A stretch of 64,000 nucleotides of DNA, from NCBI RefSeq assembly GCF_900103955.1, contig NZ_FNIL01000004.1:182000-245999 (forward strand), read 5' to 3'. Below the pieces are notes generated by a model. That model saw nothing but the letters and a program-made list of their open reading frames with translations, did no database searches and was not told the DNA's origin. The position numbers were made by a program, and so were the translations under genes. Source of the stretch: Alkalicoccus daliensis. GTDB taxonomy: Bacteria; Bacillota; Bacilli; Bacillales; Salisediminibacteriaceae. Shown in pieces: positions 9,389 to 18,322 of the stretch; within the stretch, counting starts at the first letter, position 1; every line of letters starts with the position of its first letter.

Positions 9389-10801
9389 TTACTCCCAGCC
9401 TTCGAGGTCTAACTGCTGCGCCTGCCGCTCTACATCACGGTCATAGTTTTCTGCCCCTGCTTCCGCATCTTCAAGTCCCATCCCTACTTCTACAAGAATC
9501 TGCTCCAGGTTTGGTCCTTTTAATGGAGAAAGGAATTCAAGCGCCGGTGCAACTTTACCTTCATCAAGATAAACGGACATGTCTTGTACTGCCGGATAGG
9601 CGTCATCTGGAAGCTCTACATCTTTCAGCACGTAAGGCCCTTCAGCTTTCATATGCTCCATGTAAATTTCCTGTCCTTCTTCAGAAATGAAAAACTCCAT
9701 AAACTTTTTCGCTGCCTCCAAATTTTCTGAGTCCTTGTTTGCATAAATTCCTCCAGGCATCCACAGTGTCAATCCGTGTTCTTCTGCATCTTCACCCGGC
9801 TGTCCGAAAAAACCGATATTTTCTATTGCATCACCATATGTGTCTTCCAGTGCAGGCAGCGAAAATGTCAGCATTGGATAGTGTGCAGCTTCACCTTCTG
9901 CAAGCATACGCAGTCCTTCTTCATACGTTGTGCTTGTTTCTTCCTCATTAAAATGTCCTGCTTCTGAGAGTTCTTGCATTTTTTCAAAGCTTCGGAGTGC
10001 TCCTGGAGTATCAGCAAATTTTGCTTCGTTCGCTGTGTACTCATCTGCAAAGTCCGGATGCTCCAGCTGCACGTTGTAATAATCGGCAAGGACCACAAGC
10101 TGGGAAGTCCAGGTATCGCCAAAGGAGGCAACTACCGGTGTGTACCCTGCTTCTTTAATGGCATCATTGTTTTCAAGCAGTTCATCCCACGTATTCGGTA
10201 CTTCCAGTCCTAATTCATCATAAATTTCTTTATTGTACATCCATCCTCCTGCAGAAGCAGAAGCTCCAGGAATCCCGTAAGTTTTTTCATCTACGGTTAC
10301 TGTTTCCAGAAAAGTTTCATCTATGCGTTCTACAAACTCTTCTTCAGAAATATCATAAAAATATTCTTCTGGATTCAGCGCTTTAAACAGGGAACCCGAG
10401 TTGTACCACATAATGTCTGTCATATCACCGGTTGCCAGACGTGTTTTCACAATATTATCGCCCTCTGTACCGCCGGGACGGATCTGCGTTTCCACCGTGA
10501 TACCGTACTGCTCTTCCACTTCTGCCGCTACCGCCTCTATTCCATCCGTTACTGTCTGGTTATCTACAAGAAAGGAAAGGGTAGTGCCTTCGAAATCTTC
10601 ACTGCCGCTGTTCGCTTCTTCATTTCCATTATCTGCTGCTTCATTATTAGTGTTTGTTTCTTCCACATTTGTCTCTTCTGCTCCCGCAGCATTGTTTTCC
10701 ACTTCTTCATTTCCGTTATTATCTCCAGCTCCGCATCCTGCTGCAAGTACAGCAAAAGAGAGCGGAACTCCTGCAAGTAAGCCCTTTTTCCATTTCTTCA
10801 T
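9389..10801 (-). CDS. Sugar ABC transporter substrate-binding lipoprotein
   Basis: Captures the imported oligosaccharide outside the cell. 470 aa: a lipoprotein signal peptide with lipobox LAAGC (Cys23), then a linker of about 45 residues rich in Asn and Glu, then a family 1 binding fold (TTLSFLVDNQTVTDGIEAVA, then IMWYNSGSLFKALNPEEYFYD, later GGIYANKDSENLEAAKKFMEF). The mature protein is very acidic, as expected in a halophile or alkaliphile. ATG after AAGGGGG. A strong terminator separates it from the regulator genes upstream, so it begins its own transcript; a possible promoter is TTGATT-17-TATATC within 10810-10850. Confidence 0.93.
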   Translation of the reverse strand: MKKWKKGLLAGVPLSFAVLAAGCGAGDNNGNEEVENNAAGAEETNVEETNTNNEAADNGNEEANSGSEDFEGTTLSFLVDNQTVTDGIEAVAAEVEEQYGITVETQIRPGGTEGDNIVKTRLATGDMTDIMWYNSGSLFKALNPEEYFYDISEEEFVERIDETFLETVTVDEKTYGIPGASASAGGWMYNKEIYDELGLEVPNTWDELLENNDAIKEAGYTPVVASFGDTWTSQLVVLADYYNVQLEHPDFADEYTANEAKFADTPGALRSFEKMQELSEAGHFNEEETSTTYEEGLRMLAEGEAAHYPMLTFSLPALEDTYGDAIENIGFFGQPGEDAEEHGLTLWMPGGIYANKDSENLEAAKKFMEFFISEEGQEIYMEHMKAEGPYVLKDVELPDDAYPAVQDMSVYLDEGKVAPALEFLSPLKGPNLEQILVEVGMGLEDAEAGAENYDRDVERQAQQLDLEGWE

Positions 10802-10873
10802 GTGAAAACCCCCTTATTTGATATAACTTCATCATACTTGCGAATCAATTGTCAGAAAACGCAGTAATTTAAC

Positions 10874-10920
10874 AAAAAAAGGGGAGTATTTTAACACATG
10901 TTAAAATACCCCCCTTTTTT
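10874..10920. terminator. Strong bidirectional terminator
   Basis: A run of A, a stem GGGGAGTATTTTAACA / TGTTAAAATACCCCCC with a 2-nt loop, and a run of T. It overlaps the stop of the YesN-type regulator gene and isolates the regulator transcript from the transporter transcript. Confidence 0.93.
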
Positions 10921-12388
10921 ATTTTCCCTGTATGCGGCGCTTATATTGGGCTGGAGATATCCCCTCCACCCGCTTAAAAATATTCCGAAAATACTTTTCA
11001 TCTTCGTAGCCGACAAGCCTGCCTACATCGATCGTACGGGTCATTCCCTGTGCAAAATATTCCTTTGCTTTCTTCACCCGGTATTTCATGACGTATTCAG
11101 AGAAAGTTTCCCCGGTCTGTGCTTTAAATTCTCTGGATAAATAGCTCAGGCTCACATGATACTTCTGCGCAAAATCCTGGAAGGTAAGAGAACTTGCGTA
11201 TTCCTGGTGAATCCATTCCAGTACCCTCGGGATCAGCTGTTTTGGTGCAATCTCCTCGGAAGGCAGCCGTTCCATAAAATTCGCAGTCAGCTGCTTGATG
11301 GCAGCAGCGGTTTCTTCCTGGTAAACAACTTTTCTCAGAAATCCCGTTTCCATATCTGCTTTTTCAATATGAAGGCGTTCCTTGCTTTCTTCCTGCAGTT
11401 TAAACATCAGCGCATAATACATATTCCGCAGAAAAACGGAAAGCTGGCGGAAGGTGATCCGGCGCTGATACAATGAAGCTGCAAGGCTTTCTACGATTAT
11501 CTCTGCCTGCTGATAATCACCGCTGCGGATGCTTGCTTCCACTCTGCGCACCATCATCCACTCTTCGTCCAGTTCAAAATCACGGTGATGCTGCCCGGGA
11601 AACAGCAAGGTCGACCTGCCAAAATACCGGTTCTCCTCCAGCATTGTCTCCAGCCGGTTGATCACTTCTTTCCAATTTTCTTCTTTTGCTTTTTCTGTAA
11701 CAGCAACATGTACGATTGCTTCTTCTGAAATCCTCCGGTATATCTGCTCCACTGTTTTTTCCATTTCCACTTTTTCTGCAGTCTTTGTGAAAAAAAGACC
11801 TCGCTGCTCATCGAGAGAAACGAAAGAACCTTTTTCATTTCCTGCTTTAAACTGCGCCAGTATTTCCGCAGGTGATACCGTCAGTACAGGCCAGCCGTCT
11901 TTCGCTTTCCAGTTCCCGATTAATATATACATTACTTCATAGCTTTCCTGCTGCAGCACCGGATCTTTAGAGGTGAAAAGCACATTGGACGCAACTTCGC
12001 TTGAGAATGAAGGACGGGAATGATGAATTTCCTTGATAGCCTCATCCACAGCTTCTGTTAATGCTTTTTCTTCTACAGGTTTCGTCAGATAGTCCCTGAC
12101 GCCGAGCTTGATTCCCTGCTGCGCGTAAGAAAAATCACTGTGTACACTGAGAATAATAAATTTTGCTTCCTCATTCTGCTCCTGCAGTTTTTCAATCAAC
12201 TGCAGACCGGAAATACCGGGCATGTTTATGTCTGTAATGACAAGATCCGGCGGCGTTTCCTCCCCTTTTTTGATTGCTTCCCGCGGATCGAGAAAAGTAA
12301 ATAACGTATGATGTTTTTTATATACTTCGAGCTGCGCCTTCAGTTCAATCAGAGACCAGTGTTCATCTTCGACCAGGTATATATTCAT
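10919..12388 (-). CDS. Response regulator, YesN/AraC type
   Basis: DNA-binding partner of the neighbouring kinase, 489 aa. Receiver domain at 1-120 with phospho-acceptor Asp in LVITDINMPGISG and Lys in YLTKPVEEKAL; a middle region of about 250 residues; and a C-terminal AraC domain with two helix-turn-helix units (DFAQKYHVSLSYLSREF and DVGRLVGYEDEKYFRNIFKR). It most likely activates the transporter and rhamnosidase operon that begins 118 bp downstream. Its start overlaps the kinase stop by 4 nt. Confidence 0.92.
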   Translation of the reverse strand: MNIYLVEDEHWSLIELKAQLEVYKKHHTLFTFLDPREAIKKGEETPPDLVITDINMPGISGLQLIEKLQEQNEEAKFIILSVHSDFSYAQQGIKLGVRDYLTKPVEEKALTEAVDEAIKEIHHSRPSFSSEVASNVLFTSKDPVLQQESYEVMYILIGNWKAKDGWPVLTVSPAEILAQFKAGNEKGSFVSLDEQRGLFFTKTAEKVEMEKTVEQIYRRISEEAIVHVAVTEKAKEENWKEVINRLETMLEENRYFGRSTLLFPGQHHRDFELDEEWMMVRRVEASIRSGDYQQAEIIVESLAASLYQRRITFRQLSVFLRNMYYALMFKLQEESKERLHIEKADMETGFLRKVVYQEETAAAIKQLTANFMERLPSEEIAPKQLIPRVLEWIHQEYASSLTFQDFAQKYHVSLSYLSREFKAQTGETFSEYVMKYRVKKAKEYFAQGMTRTIDVGRLVGYEDEKYFRNIFKRVEGISPAQYKRRIQGK

Positions 12389-14160
12389 GCGCCCTCCCCT
12401 TTCTCCGCAGCCTGAAGCGGCATACGCAGCTGCACCTTCGTCCCTTGATGAAGCTCACTTTGAATGGACACGCCATACGTTTCCCCAAACATCAGCTTCA
12501 GCCTCATATGAGTATTTACAATGCCAAGGCCGAGATCCGGATCGATGTCTACTATTCTTGAAGCGTCCAGACTCTGCCTGACCTGCGTCAGTCTCGCTTC
12601 TTCAATTCCGCACCCGTTATCTTTAATTTCAATGATGAGTGCTCCTTCTTCCTCAAATGCAGAGAGCCAGATATGCCCTCCCGACGTGAGATTTTTCAAA
12701 CCATGCTGAATACTGTTTTCCACCTGCGGCTGGATCATCAGCTTTGGAATAAGTGCATGGCGCAGTGCTTCCGGAATATCCGTATGAAGTGTATAACGGT
12801 TCGGAAATCGGTGCTTTTGAATGCGCATGTAGTGTTCAATATGCATTTTTTCTGCTTCCAGTGAAACAAGCTGATCTGACTGATTCATGTTGTATTTAAA
12901 TAACTCTGCCAGGGAACTGGAAATCTCTGCTACCTCTGTTACTCCGCGCGCACGTCCGATTGCTTTCATAACATTCAGCGTATTATAAAGAAAATGCGGA
13001 TTAATCTGCGCCTGAAGCGCAGCAATTTTCGCGTTTTTTTCTGTCAGCTTTGCTTCATATACTTCACTGATCAGCCGGTCAATACTCGTGAGCATCCGGT
13101 TATATCCCCGGGAGAGCACAGCGATTTCCGGAGATCCGTCTGCCTCCATCCGCTCGTTCAGCTCTCCTTCCTCCACCCGTTTCATCTTGGAAACAAGGCG
13201 GTGCATCGGCCGGGTAATCGTGGACGCAATAAAGTAGGAAGCAAGCGCTGTAAGCAGCACAGCAATCAAGCCGCTTGTCGCAATAAAGCCGATAATCTGA
13301 TTGCGCTCATATAGAAAAAAAGCATCATCTATCGCGATGCGTGTTTCCCAGCCCGTGTACTCAGAAGGATAAGTTGTGCTTGCAAAAGTATTATCCCCCG
13401 TCATAATGGCGTTCACATCCGGCGCGTCCGGCAGTTCACTTCCTTCATATGCCAGACGATTGGAGAAAATAAGATTTTCTCCTTCATCTACTACAAATAA
13501 CTGCAGATGTTCCTGCAGCGTGTTGTCCCGGTCGAACTGCAGCAGATCAGAAAAGCGGTTAATATTCATGTCAATCTTCATCGCTCCGATCCGCTCCCGC
13601 TGCGGAATCGTATAGATGTTGCGGACAAAGGAAATTACCTGCTCCTCTGTACCGCTGCTGTAAGCTGTCACATGAGTCGGCAGCAGCTCAAACTCTCCTT
13701 TACTTTCCCTGTTTATCTCATTCCGCCACTCCGGATACTCTGTTAACAGGAGCATTTCCACCTGTCCCTGATTCGTGTACTCATAGGCAATATTGTCTTC
13801 TGTAAACAGGGTAATCCCCTCAATGTCTCTGCGCGGATAGGACTGCTGAAACAGCTGGGAATATAAATCCCCCTGAACCAGATACTGGTCATACGGCGTT
13901 CTTGCCCAGAGCTCTTCCTGCAGGTTCTGCTGAATATCTGCGTTAGTGAATAAACTTATGGAAACAGACTCAATATCCTGCATATATAAATCGATGGTGC
14001 GTGTAAATTGCATCGCCAGCACATCAGACAAAGACTCTGTCTGTCGTCTCATTTCATTTACATTGCTAACGTAAATCATAATCGCAACCAGCGTAATAAT
14101 GAGCACGTTAATGCTCGTGATTGCCAAAAAGAGCTTTGTTTTCAGTGTAAGCGATCTCAT
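12385..14160 (-). CDS. Sensor histidine kinase, YesM type
   Basis: Membrane sensor for an extracellular sugar or its binding protein, 591 aa. TM1 at about 10-30, a large extracytoplasmic sensor domain (about 31-285), TM2 at about 288-308, a HAMP region with ITRPMHRLVSKMKRVEEGELN, then His_kinase with INPHFLYNTLNVMKAIGRA (phospho-His) and an HATPase domain with IEIKDNGCGIEEAR and LGLGIVNTHMRLKL. Pairs with the YesN-type regulator; such pairs sit beside CUT1 transporters for plant polysaccharide fragments, fitting this rhamnoside locus. Confidence 0.92.
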   Translation of the reverse strand: MRSLTLKTKLFLAITSINVLIITLVAIMIYVSNVNEMRRQTESLSDVLAMQFTRTIDLYMQDIESVSISLFTNADIQQNLQEELWARTPYDQYLVQGDLYSQLFQQSYPRRDIEGITLFTEDNIAYEYTNQGQVEMLLLTEYPEWRNEINRESKGEFELLPTHVTAYSSGTEEQVISFVRNIYTIPQRERIGAMKIDMNINRFSDLLQFDRDNTLQEHLQLFVVDEGENLIFSNRLAYEGSELPDAPDVNAIMTGDNTFASTTYPSEYTGWETRIAIDDAFFLYERNQIIGFIATSGLIAVLLTALASYFIASTITRPMHRLVSKMKRVEEGELNERMEADGSPEIAVLSRGYNRMLTSIDRLISEVYEAKLTEKNAKIAALQAQINPHFLYNTLNVMKAIGRARGVTEVAEISSSLAELFKYNMNQSDQLVSLEAEKMHIEHYMRIQKHRFPNRYTLHTDIPEALRHALIPKLMIQPQVENSIQHGLKNLTSGGHIWLSAFEEEGALIIEIKDNGCGIEEARLTQVRQSLDASRIVDIDPDLGLGIVNTHMRLKLMFGETYGVSIQSELHQGTKVQLRMPLQAAEKGEGA

Positions 14161-14653
14161 AAAGATTCCTTCTTTCTAAAGCTTTCTTATATCGTGAAGG
14201 ATGAAAAGAAAAATCGCAAGGATTATTTTTGTTTCATTTATTTTTTCTTTGTTTCAAAAATATGGGATATTTTTATTTCTATTTCACCTTTGGAGTGGTA
14301 ATTTACACTGTAGTTGAAAGCTCTCTGCAGCGGTTGGTTCCAGATGCTGTGAAAATCAAAAGATTCTGTATACAGCACAGCCGTGCTTAAACCTCTCGGG
14401 GTATGCTTCTTTAATTATAACTTACTTCATTCTTCTATCTAATTATTTTGGTACTTATTTCTCTTATAATTCGTTTTACAATTCAACACTAATTGTACAG
14501 AATGAACATTTATGTAAGATAAAATGAGATATCTTTTTTTCATTAAAGCGCTGTAGTAAAATACGAAACCTTCTTCCATTATTCGTATTTTACTGCCTTA
14601 ATTTACAGGCAGAAATTAATTCTTTTTTACAAATAAAAAAAGAACCCTGCTGT
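14161..14653. other. AT-rich intergenic region with a 13-bp inverted repeat
   Basis: No gene seen. It should hold the promoter of the kinase-regulator pair. A perfect inverted repeat AGTAAAATACGAA / TTCGTATTTTACT lies at 14555-14567 and 14582-14594 with a 14-nt spacer and no T run on either side, so it is not an ordinary terminator. Confidence 0.6.
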
Positions 14654-14662
14654 TTAAAGCAG
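14645..14662 (-). terminator. Rho-independent terminator
   Basis: Stem CCTGCT/AGCAGG on the minus strand, followed by GTTC and a T run (14641-14635). The 5' arm is part of the last codons of the 66-aa gene. Confidence 0.8.
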
Positions 14663-14854
14663 GATCCGCTGTCTTTCTTCTTCAAGTAATTCAATCTGCC
14701 GCTCGACAGCAAGCCGGTCTTCCGGTTCTCCCGGGACCTCTACTTCGAGTTTTCTCTGTTCATCTTTAATCTGCTGTGTCAGCAGTTCATATTTTTCTTT
14801 ATCTGCCGGGTGAAGGCTGTTTAGTCTTTCTTCACTCACAAAATCTTCTTTCAT
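14654..14854 (-). CDS. Small charged coiled-coil protein, 66 aa
   Basis: Function unknown. I take the ATG at 14854 (protein begins MKEDFVSEERLNSLHPADKE) because AAAGGGAG precedes it; a longer frame to 14923 lacks a site. The sequence is almost entirely charged and helical, with a long heptad-like stretch RLAVERQIELLEEERQRILL at the end. Cytoplasmic. It lies 40 bp behind the 77-aa gene on the same strand and is followed by its own terminator, so the two may form a small operon. Confidence 0.6.
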   Translation of the reverse strand: MKEDFVSEERLNSLHPADKEKYELLTQQIKDEQRKLEVEVPGEPEDRLAVERQIELLEEERQRILL

Positions 14855-14894
14855 GAATAAGACACTCCCTTTTATATTATTATATCTCTTCCTT

Positions 14895-15128
14895 CTATAC
14901 CCTTTTTGCTTCGTCGTTATCAATTTTTCTAATTTTAATCGTCACAGAATGCAGCTCCGGTTCCACGATAAAATTATGGTGGACTACAGCATCTACAATA
15001 TAGGCCTGGCCGTCGTTTCCTTCTCCTGCAATCAGGTCACCTGTCCCCGGAATGGAGTTCAGCTGTGCATTTTCTTCCTGCCGCAGTTCCTTGCCATCCT
15101 CATCTACTTCTACAATTCTATATCTCAC
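14895..15128 (-). CDS. Hypothetical protein, 77 aa
   Basis: Not recognised. GTG start at 15128 with AAGGAGG 8 nt before it; a longer frame exists but has no site. The protein looks like a small beta-rich cytoplasmic domain: VRYRIVEVDEDGKEL, QAYIVDAVVHHNFIVE, HSVTIKIRKI. It is divergent from the oxidoreductase gene at 15264. Confidence 0.55.
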   Translation of the reverse strand: MRYRIVEVDEDGKELRQEENAQLNSIPGTGDLIAGEGNDGQAYIVDAVVHHNFIVEPELHSVTIKIRKIDNDEAKRV

Positions 15129-15263
15129 GTTCACCGCCTCCTTGCTAATAAATTCCACAAACCAGCAAAGGACAAACTTATTTACACAGAAAACTGTTTT
15201 TCTTTCTTATATGCGGCAATTGGGAGAATGATATACTTGGAAAAAAAGAGCGAGGTGAGGTCT

Positions 15264-16238
15264 TTGCAGAACATATTATTAGATGTCCGCTGGGGGATTA
15301 TCGGCTGCGGGAACGTAACAGAAGTGAAAAGCGGGCCAGCGCTGTCAGAAGTTCCAAATTCAAAACTCGTCGCTGTCATGCGGAGAGAAAAAAAACTGGC
15401 GGAGGACTACGCAAAAAGGCACGGGGTGCCCAGATGGTACGGCACTGCAGAAGAACTGATCGGAGATCCTGAAGTAAATGCTGTTTACATCGCCACCCCT
15501 CCTGCATATCACAAAGAATATACAATACAGGCTGCAAAAGCCGGGAAAGCAGTGTATGTAGAAAAGCCGATGGCCCGCACCCACGCAGAATGCCTGGAAA
15601 TGATAGAAGCCTGCAAAACGTATAACGTACCTTTATTTGTCGCTTACTACCGCCGGGCACTCCCGAAATTTTTAAAGATAAAAGAACTGATTGAAGAGGG
15701 AGCAATCGGGGAAGTACGGTTTGTTTCCACGACACAGTACCAGCCCATCACCGAAGTCCCGGAAGAAGAAGAAATGCCCTGGAGGCTGCAGAAAGATCTT
15801 GCCGGCGGCGGGTTATTTTATGACCTGGCCAGCCATACGCTCGACTACCTGGATTTTCTGCTTGGTCCGATTAAGGAGGTACGGGGCTTTGCTTCGAACC
15901 AGACCGGACGTTTTGAAGTGGAGGACATTGTCAGCGGCTCCTATATATTTGAATCCAGTGTCCACGGGACGGGCACGTGGTGCTTTTCCGCATTCGACCG
16001 CGAAGACCGAAACGAAATCGTCGGTACGAAAGGAAGCATCCGTTTTTCCACCTTCGGCCAGTCTCCGATTCAGCTGCGTACGAGAGACCGGGAAGAAGAA
16101 TGGATGATCGAAAACCCGCTGCACATTCAGCGCCCGTTGATCCAAAAAATCGTAGAGGAACTGACCGGCACCGGAGAAAGTCCAAGTACCGGTGAGACTG
16201 CTGCAAGAACAAATCTTGTGCTGGAGAAATTTGTTTAA
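15264..16238 (+). CDS. Gfo/Idh/MocA-family oxidoreductase
   Basis: NAD(P)-dependent dehydrogenase of sugars, inositols or related polyols, about 324 aa, cytoplasmic. N-terminal Rossmann domain with VRWGIIGCGNVTEVKSGPAL, the substrate-adjacent motif VEKPMARTHAE (Lys of EKP), and a C-terminal alpha/beta domain with GGGLFYDLASHTLDYLDFLLG carrying the usual Asp and His. The TTG at 15264 is preceded by AGGTGAGG; an ATG at 15231 has worse spacing. Alone on its strand; substrate cannot be predicted. Confidence 0.88.
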   Translation: MQNILLDVRWGIIGCGNVTEVKSGPALSEVPNSKLVAVMRREKKLAEDYAKRHGVPRWYGTAEELIGDPEVNAVYIATPPAYHKEYTIQAAKAGKAVYVEKPMARTHAECLEMIEACKTYNVPLFVAYYRRALPKFLKIKELIEEGAIGEVRFVSTTQYQPITEVPEEEEMPWRLQKDLAGGGLFYDLASHTLDYLDFLLGPIKEVRGFASNQTGRFEVEDIVSGSYIFESSVHGTGTWCFSAFDREDRNEIVGTKGSIRFSTFGQSPIQLRTRDREEEWMIENPLHIQRPLIQKIVEELTGTGESPSTGETAARTNLVLEKFV

Positions 16239-16364
16239 TACCTTATATAAAAACACTGTTAAAAGACTATGATTTCTTTACAGTGTTTTCATGTTTCTAC
16301 TAGCTGTGTTTTGCAATTGGCTTCTGTACAGGCAGTATATATTTTAATTAGAAGAAAATTTTCC

Positions 16365-16378
16365 AGAACAAATGTTCT
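16365..16378. promoter_or_regulatory. LexA (DinR) box upstream of the YolD-like gene
   Basis: Perfect palindrome AGAACAAATGTTCT, matching the Bacillus LexA consensus CGAAC-N4-GTTCG except for its outermost bases. It lies 58 bp before the YolD-like start, so that gene should be induced by DNA damage. Confidence 0.8.
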
Positions 16379-16436
16379 TATTTAGTTGTTATTTTTCCTC
16401 TTTTACTTCTTTAATAGAAATAAAGGAGGCGATGAT

Positions 16437-16766
16437 ATGTTTGAAAAAGAATTACACCGAGGAAATTTAATGTGGGAAGGCAGCCGGATGCTGCTTCCGG
16501 AGCATGTCGAAGCGATGGAGGAATATCACCGTAACAAACTGAAGGTGCCTGAGCCGAACCCCACCCCCGAGGATCTGCACGAAATGGGGATTGTTGCGAT
16601 GGAATCCCTGAATTATGAACTGCCTATTAAGGTATCCTATTGGAAAGATGGTTTCATTACTGAAGAAACCGGCATTATTGAAGGCGTGGATGAAATCACG
16701 AAAAGAGTCAGGTTCAGAGGTGAATTTATCCCTTTTCGGCATTTAAACTGGGTGGAACGAATGTGA
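16437..16766 (+). CDS. YolD-like family protein
   Basis: 109-aa cytoplasmic protein of the YolD family, in Bacillus found with Y-family polymerases (UvrX/YqjW) and SOS-induced. The N-terminal signature MWEGSRMLLPEHVEAMEEY and the C-terminal beta strands VSYWKDGFITEETGIIEGVD...FIPFRHLNWVE fit. Start: ATG at 16437 after AAAGGAGGCG; a longer frame upstream has no site. A LexA box lies upstream and a terminator follows, so this is a single-gene SOS unit with no polymerase gene next to it, unlike the classical arrangement. Confidence 0.85.
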   Translation: MFEKELHRGNLMWEGSRMLLPEHVEAMEEYHRNKLKVPEPNPTPEDLHEMGIVAMESLNYELPIKVSYWKDGFITEETGIIEGVDEITKRVRFRGEFIPFRHLNWVERM

Positions 16767-16963
16767 AGCTTAAGCTTCCTGCTCTCCTATTCTTTTTTAA
16801 AATTCAATAGATATATTGAGTTGGAAATCTCTCACTGGACCATATCAAATTTAAGCGCAGAAGTAATTCCTCTGCTTTGTATTCAGGCAATAATTATAGA
16901 ACCGTTTAATTACAGCAATAAGAGACCTATTTGACGAAGCATTTATTTTTAGTATACACAAAT

Positions 16964-17004
16964 AAGAAAGGGAGCCGACTACTAAGGTAACCGGCTCCTT
17001 TCTT
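16964..17004. terminator. Bidirectional terminator
   Basis: Stem AAGAAAGG(G)AGCCG / CGGCTCCTTTCTT with loop. It lies between the convergent YolD-like and amidotransferase genes and can serve both. Confidence 0.85.
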
Positions 17005-17080
17005 TACTTTTTAAAAGGAAAATTTATCATCAGGCTGAATTCTTTTAATCTTGAGATGTGTGAGCTATATTATGGTGTAA

Positions 17081-17821
17081 TTAAATTTCTAAAAAGTTTT
17101 TTAATATATGTTTATTAGATTTAATTGGAAGAAGGTTTTTTCTGATGTTTTCCATCGACAACCCCAGATCCTTTACTAATAAATCTTCATATGTCTCTAA
17201 AAGAGGTAAATATTCTTCATATGTTAACTCTGGATGAAATTGGACACCGAAACAGTGGGAGTTATCAATTTCAAAAGCTTGAACGAATTCTTCCCCCTCC
17301 ATATGATGGGAGGATATAATATTAGCATCCTGAATTTTTATTTGATTATAGTGAAAGGAATAAGCTGGGAACTGTACTTTATACCCTTTAAACAATGGAT
17401 GAGCAGGGTCTTCTAATTTTATGTTACTTACTCCCATTTGTGGTGTATTTAAATAAGAAACACTGCCTTTTTCATAACTCTCCGCTATGAGCTGCGCACC
17501 AAAGCATATTCCTAACAGAGGAATTTTATTCTTTCTCTCCGCCTGTTGATTGTATAAAATACGTTCTTTTACAAAAGATCGTGCATGTTGTACCCACATT
17601 TCATCTGAAGTTACTTCCGTCATGCCTCCCGAGATAATAATGGGCTTTCCAACAACATCCTTTAAGTCGTAACTGTTTTCTTTAAAATCAATTAATACTG
17701 GGGAATAGTTGAGGTCCTCTAATCGTTTGACAATTGCTGCTCCATAACCATTTCCATCAGACACTTCTCCATCTGCTTCTAGTACAACCACGTCAACGCT
17801 GCTCCAATCGTAAACTTTCAT
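17081..17821 (-). CDS. Class I glutamine amidotransferase-like protein
   Basis: 246 aa, cytoplasmic. The triad is visible: nucleophile Cys in PLLGICFGAQLIAESY, His and Glu in GVQFHPELTYEEY. The oxyanion region is IIISGGMTEVTSDE. It stands alone with no synthetase partner, so it may be a free-standing hydrolase of a gamma-glutamyl compound rather than part of a biosynthetic enzyme. Lower GC and Leu/Ile/Lys-rich composition than its neighbours hint at later acquisition together with the next unit. ATG at 17821 after a GAGGGAG site. Confidence 0.85.
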   Translation of the reverse strand: MKVYDWSSVDVVVLEADGEVSDGNGYGAAIVKRLEDLNYSPVLIDFKENSYDLKDVVGKPIIISGGMTEVTSDEMWVQHARSFVKERILYNQQAERKNKIPLLGICFGAQLIAESYEKGSVSYLNTPQMGVSNIKLEDPAHPLFKGYKVQFPAYSFHYNQIKIQDANIISSHHMEGEEFVQAFEIDNSHCFGVQFHPELTYEEYLPLLETYEDLLVKDLGLSMENIRKNLLPIKSNKHILKNFLEI

Positions 17822-18322
17822 TTATCTCCCTCGCTGTCTGTAAAGTATAAAAATTATATAATAAGGAACTTATTGTTTGTAATATATCTATCATATGCAG
17901 CTTTTATTCCACTTAAAATACTTTCTATTCCGTTCTTTCCTTTGCGAAACAAAAGAAAGAGATTGTTTCTATTACAAACTTTTCTATCAACAAAACGAAG
18001 ACAAGAAGGTGTAGACACCTGCGGAAAAAGAAAACGTTAAGATCATAGATTCGTTCGGGTCTTTGAGCGACTCTCTGCCAGCCATGCTCCTGCATCTAAG
18101 TAGGGCGATTTTTTGGCTTACTTGGATGTAGGCTGTGCGAAACCCTGCTTTCATAAAGGAAGGGTTAGCTGAAGGATTTCTACGCCGCAGGCGCAGAAAA
18201 AGGAGCCGCAGGCGTACTTTTATTATACAACATCAGACTTTAGCAGAGCCCAACGTTAAATGTTTGTTTATAATGTAAATAGTTTTAAATCTCTAAAGCG
18301 AATCCGGTACTGGAAAAATAAT
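17822..18322. other. Intergenic region with a closed multi-hairpin element (18011-18217)
   Basis: No gene seen. GTAGACACCTGCGG (18011-18024) can pair with CCGCAGGCGTAC (18206-18217), enclosing an 18-bp hairpin rich in G-U pairs (18089-18132), a hairpin AACCCT/AGGGTT (18141-18166), and two copies of GCCGCAGGCG; the plus strand then runs into CTTTTATTATA. This could be a structured RNA or a worn copy of the palindromic repeats that are common between Bacillaceae genes (arm resembles GACTCCTGCGGGAAAAG). Confidence 0.5.

Noticed and set aside
14853-15263. N-terminal 137-residue extension of the oxidoreductase frame
   Set aside because: It would run antisense through two small genes; the protein fold begins at VRWGIIGCGN and a good ribosome site precedes the TTG at 15264.
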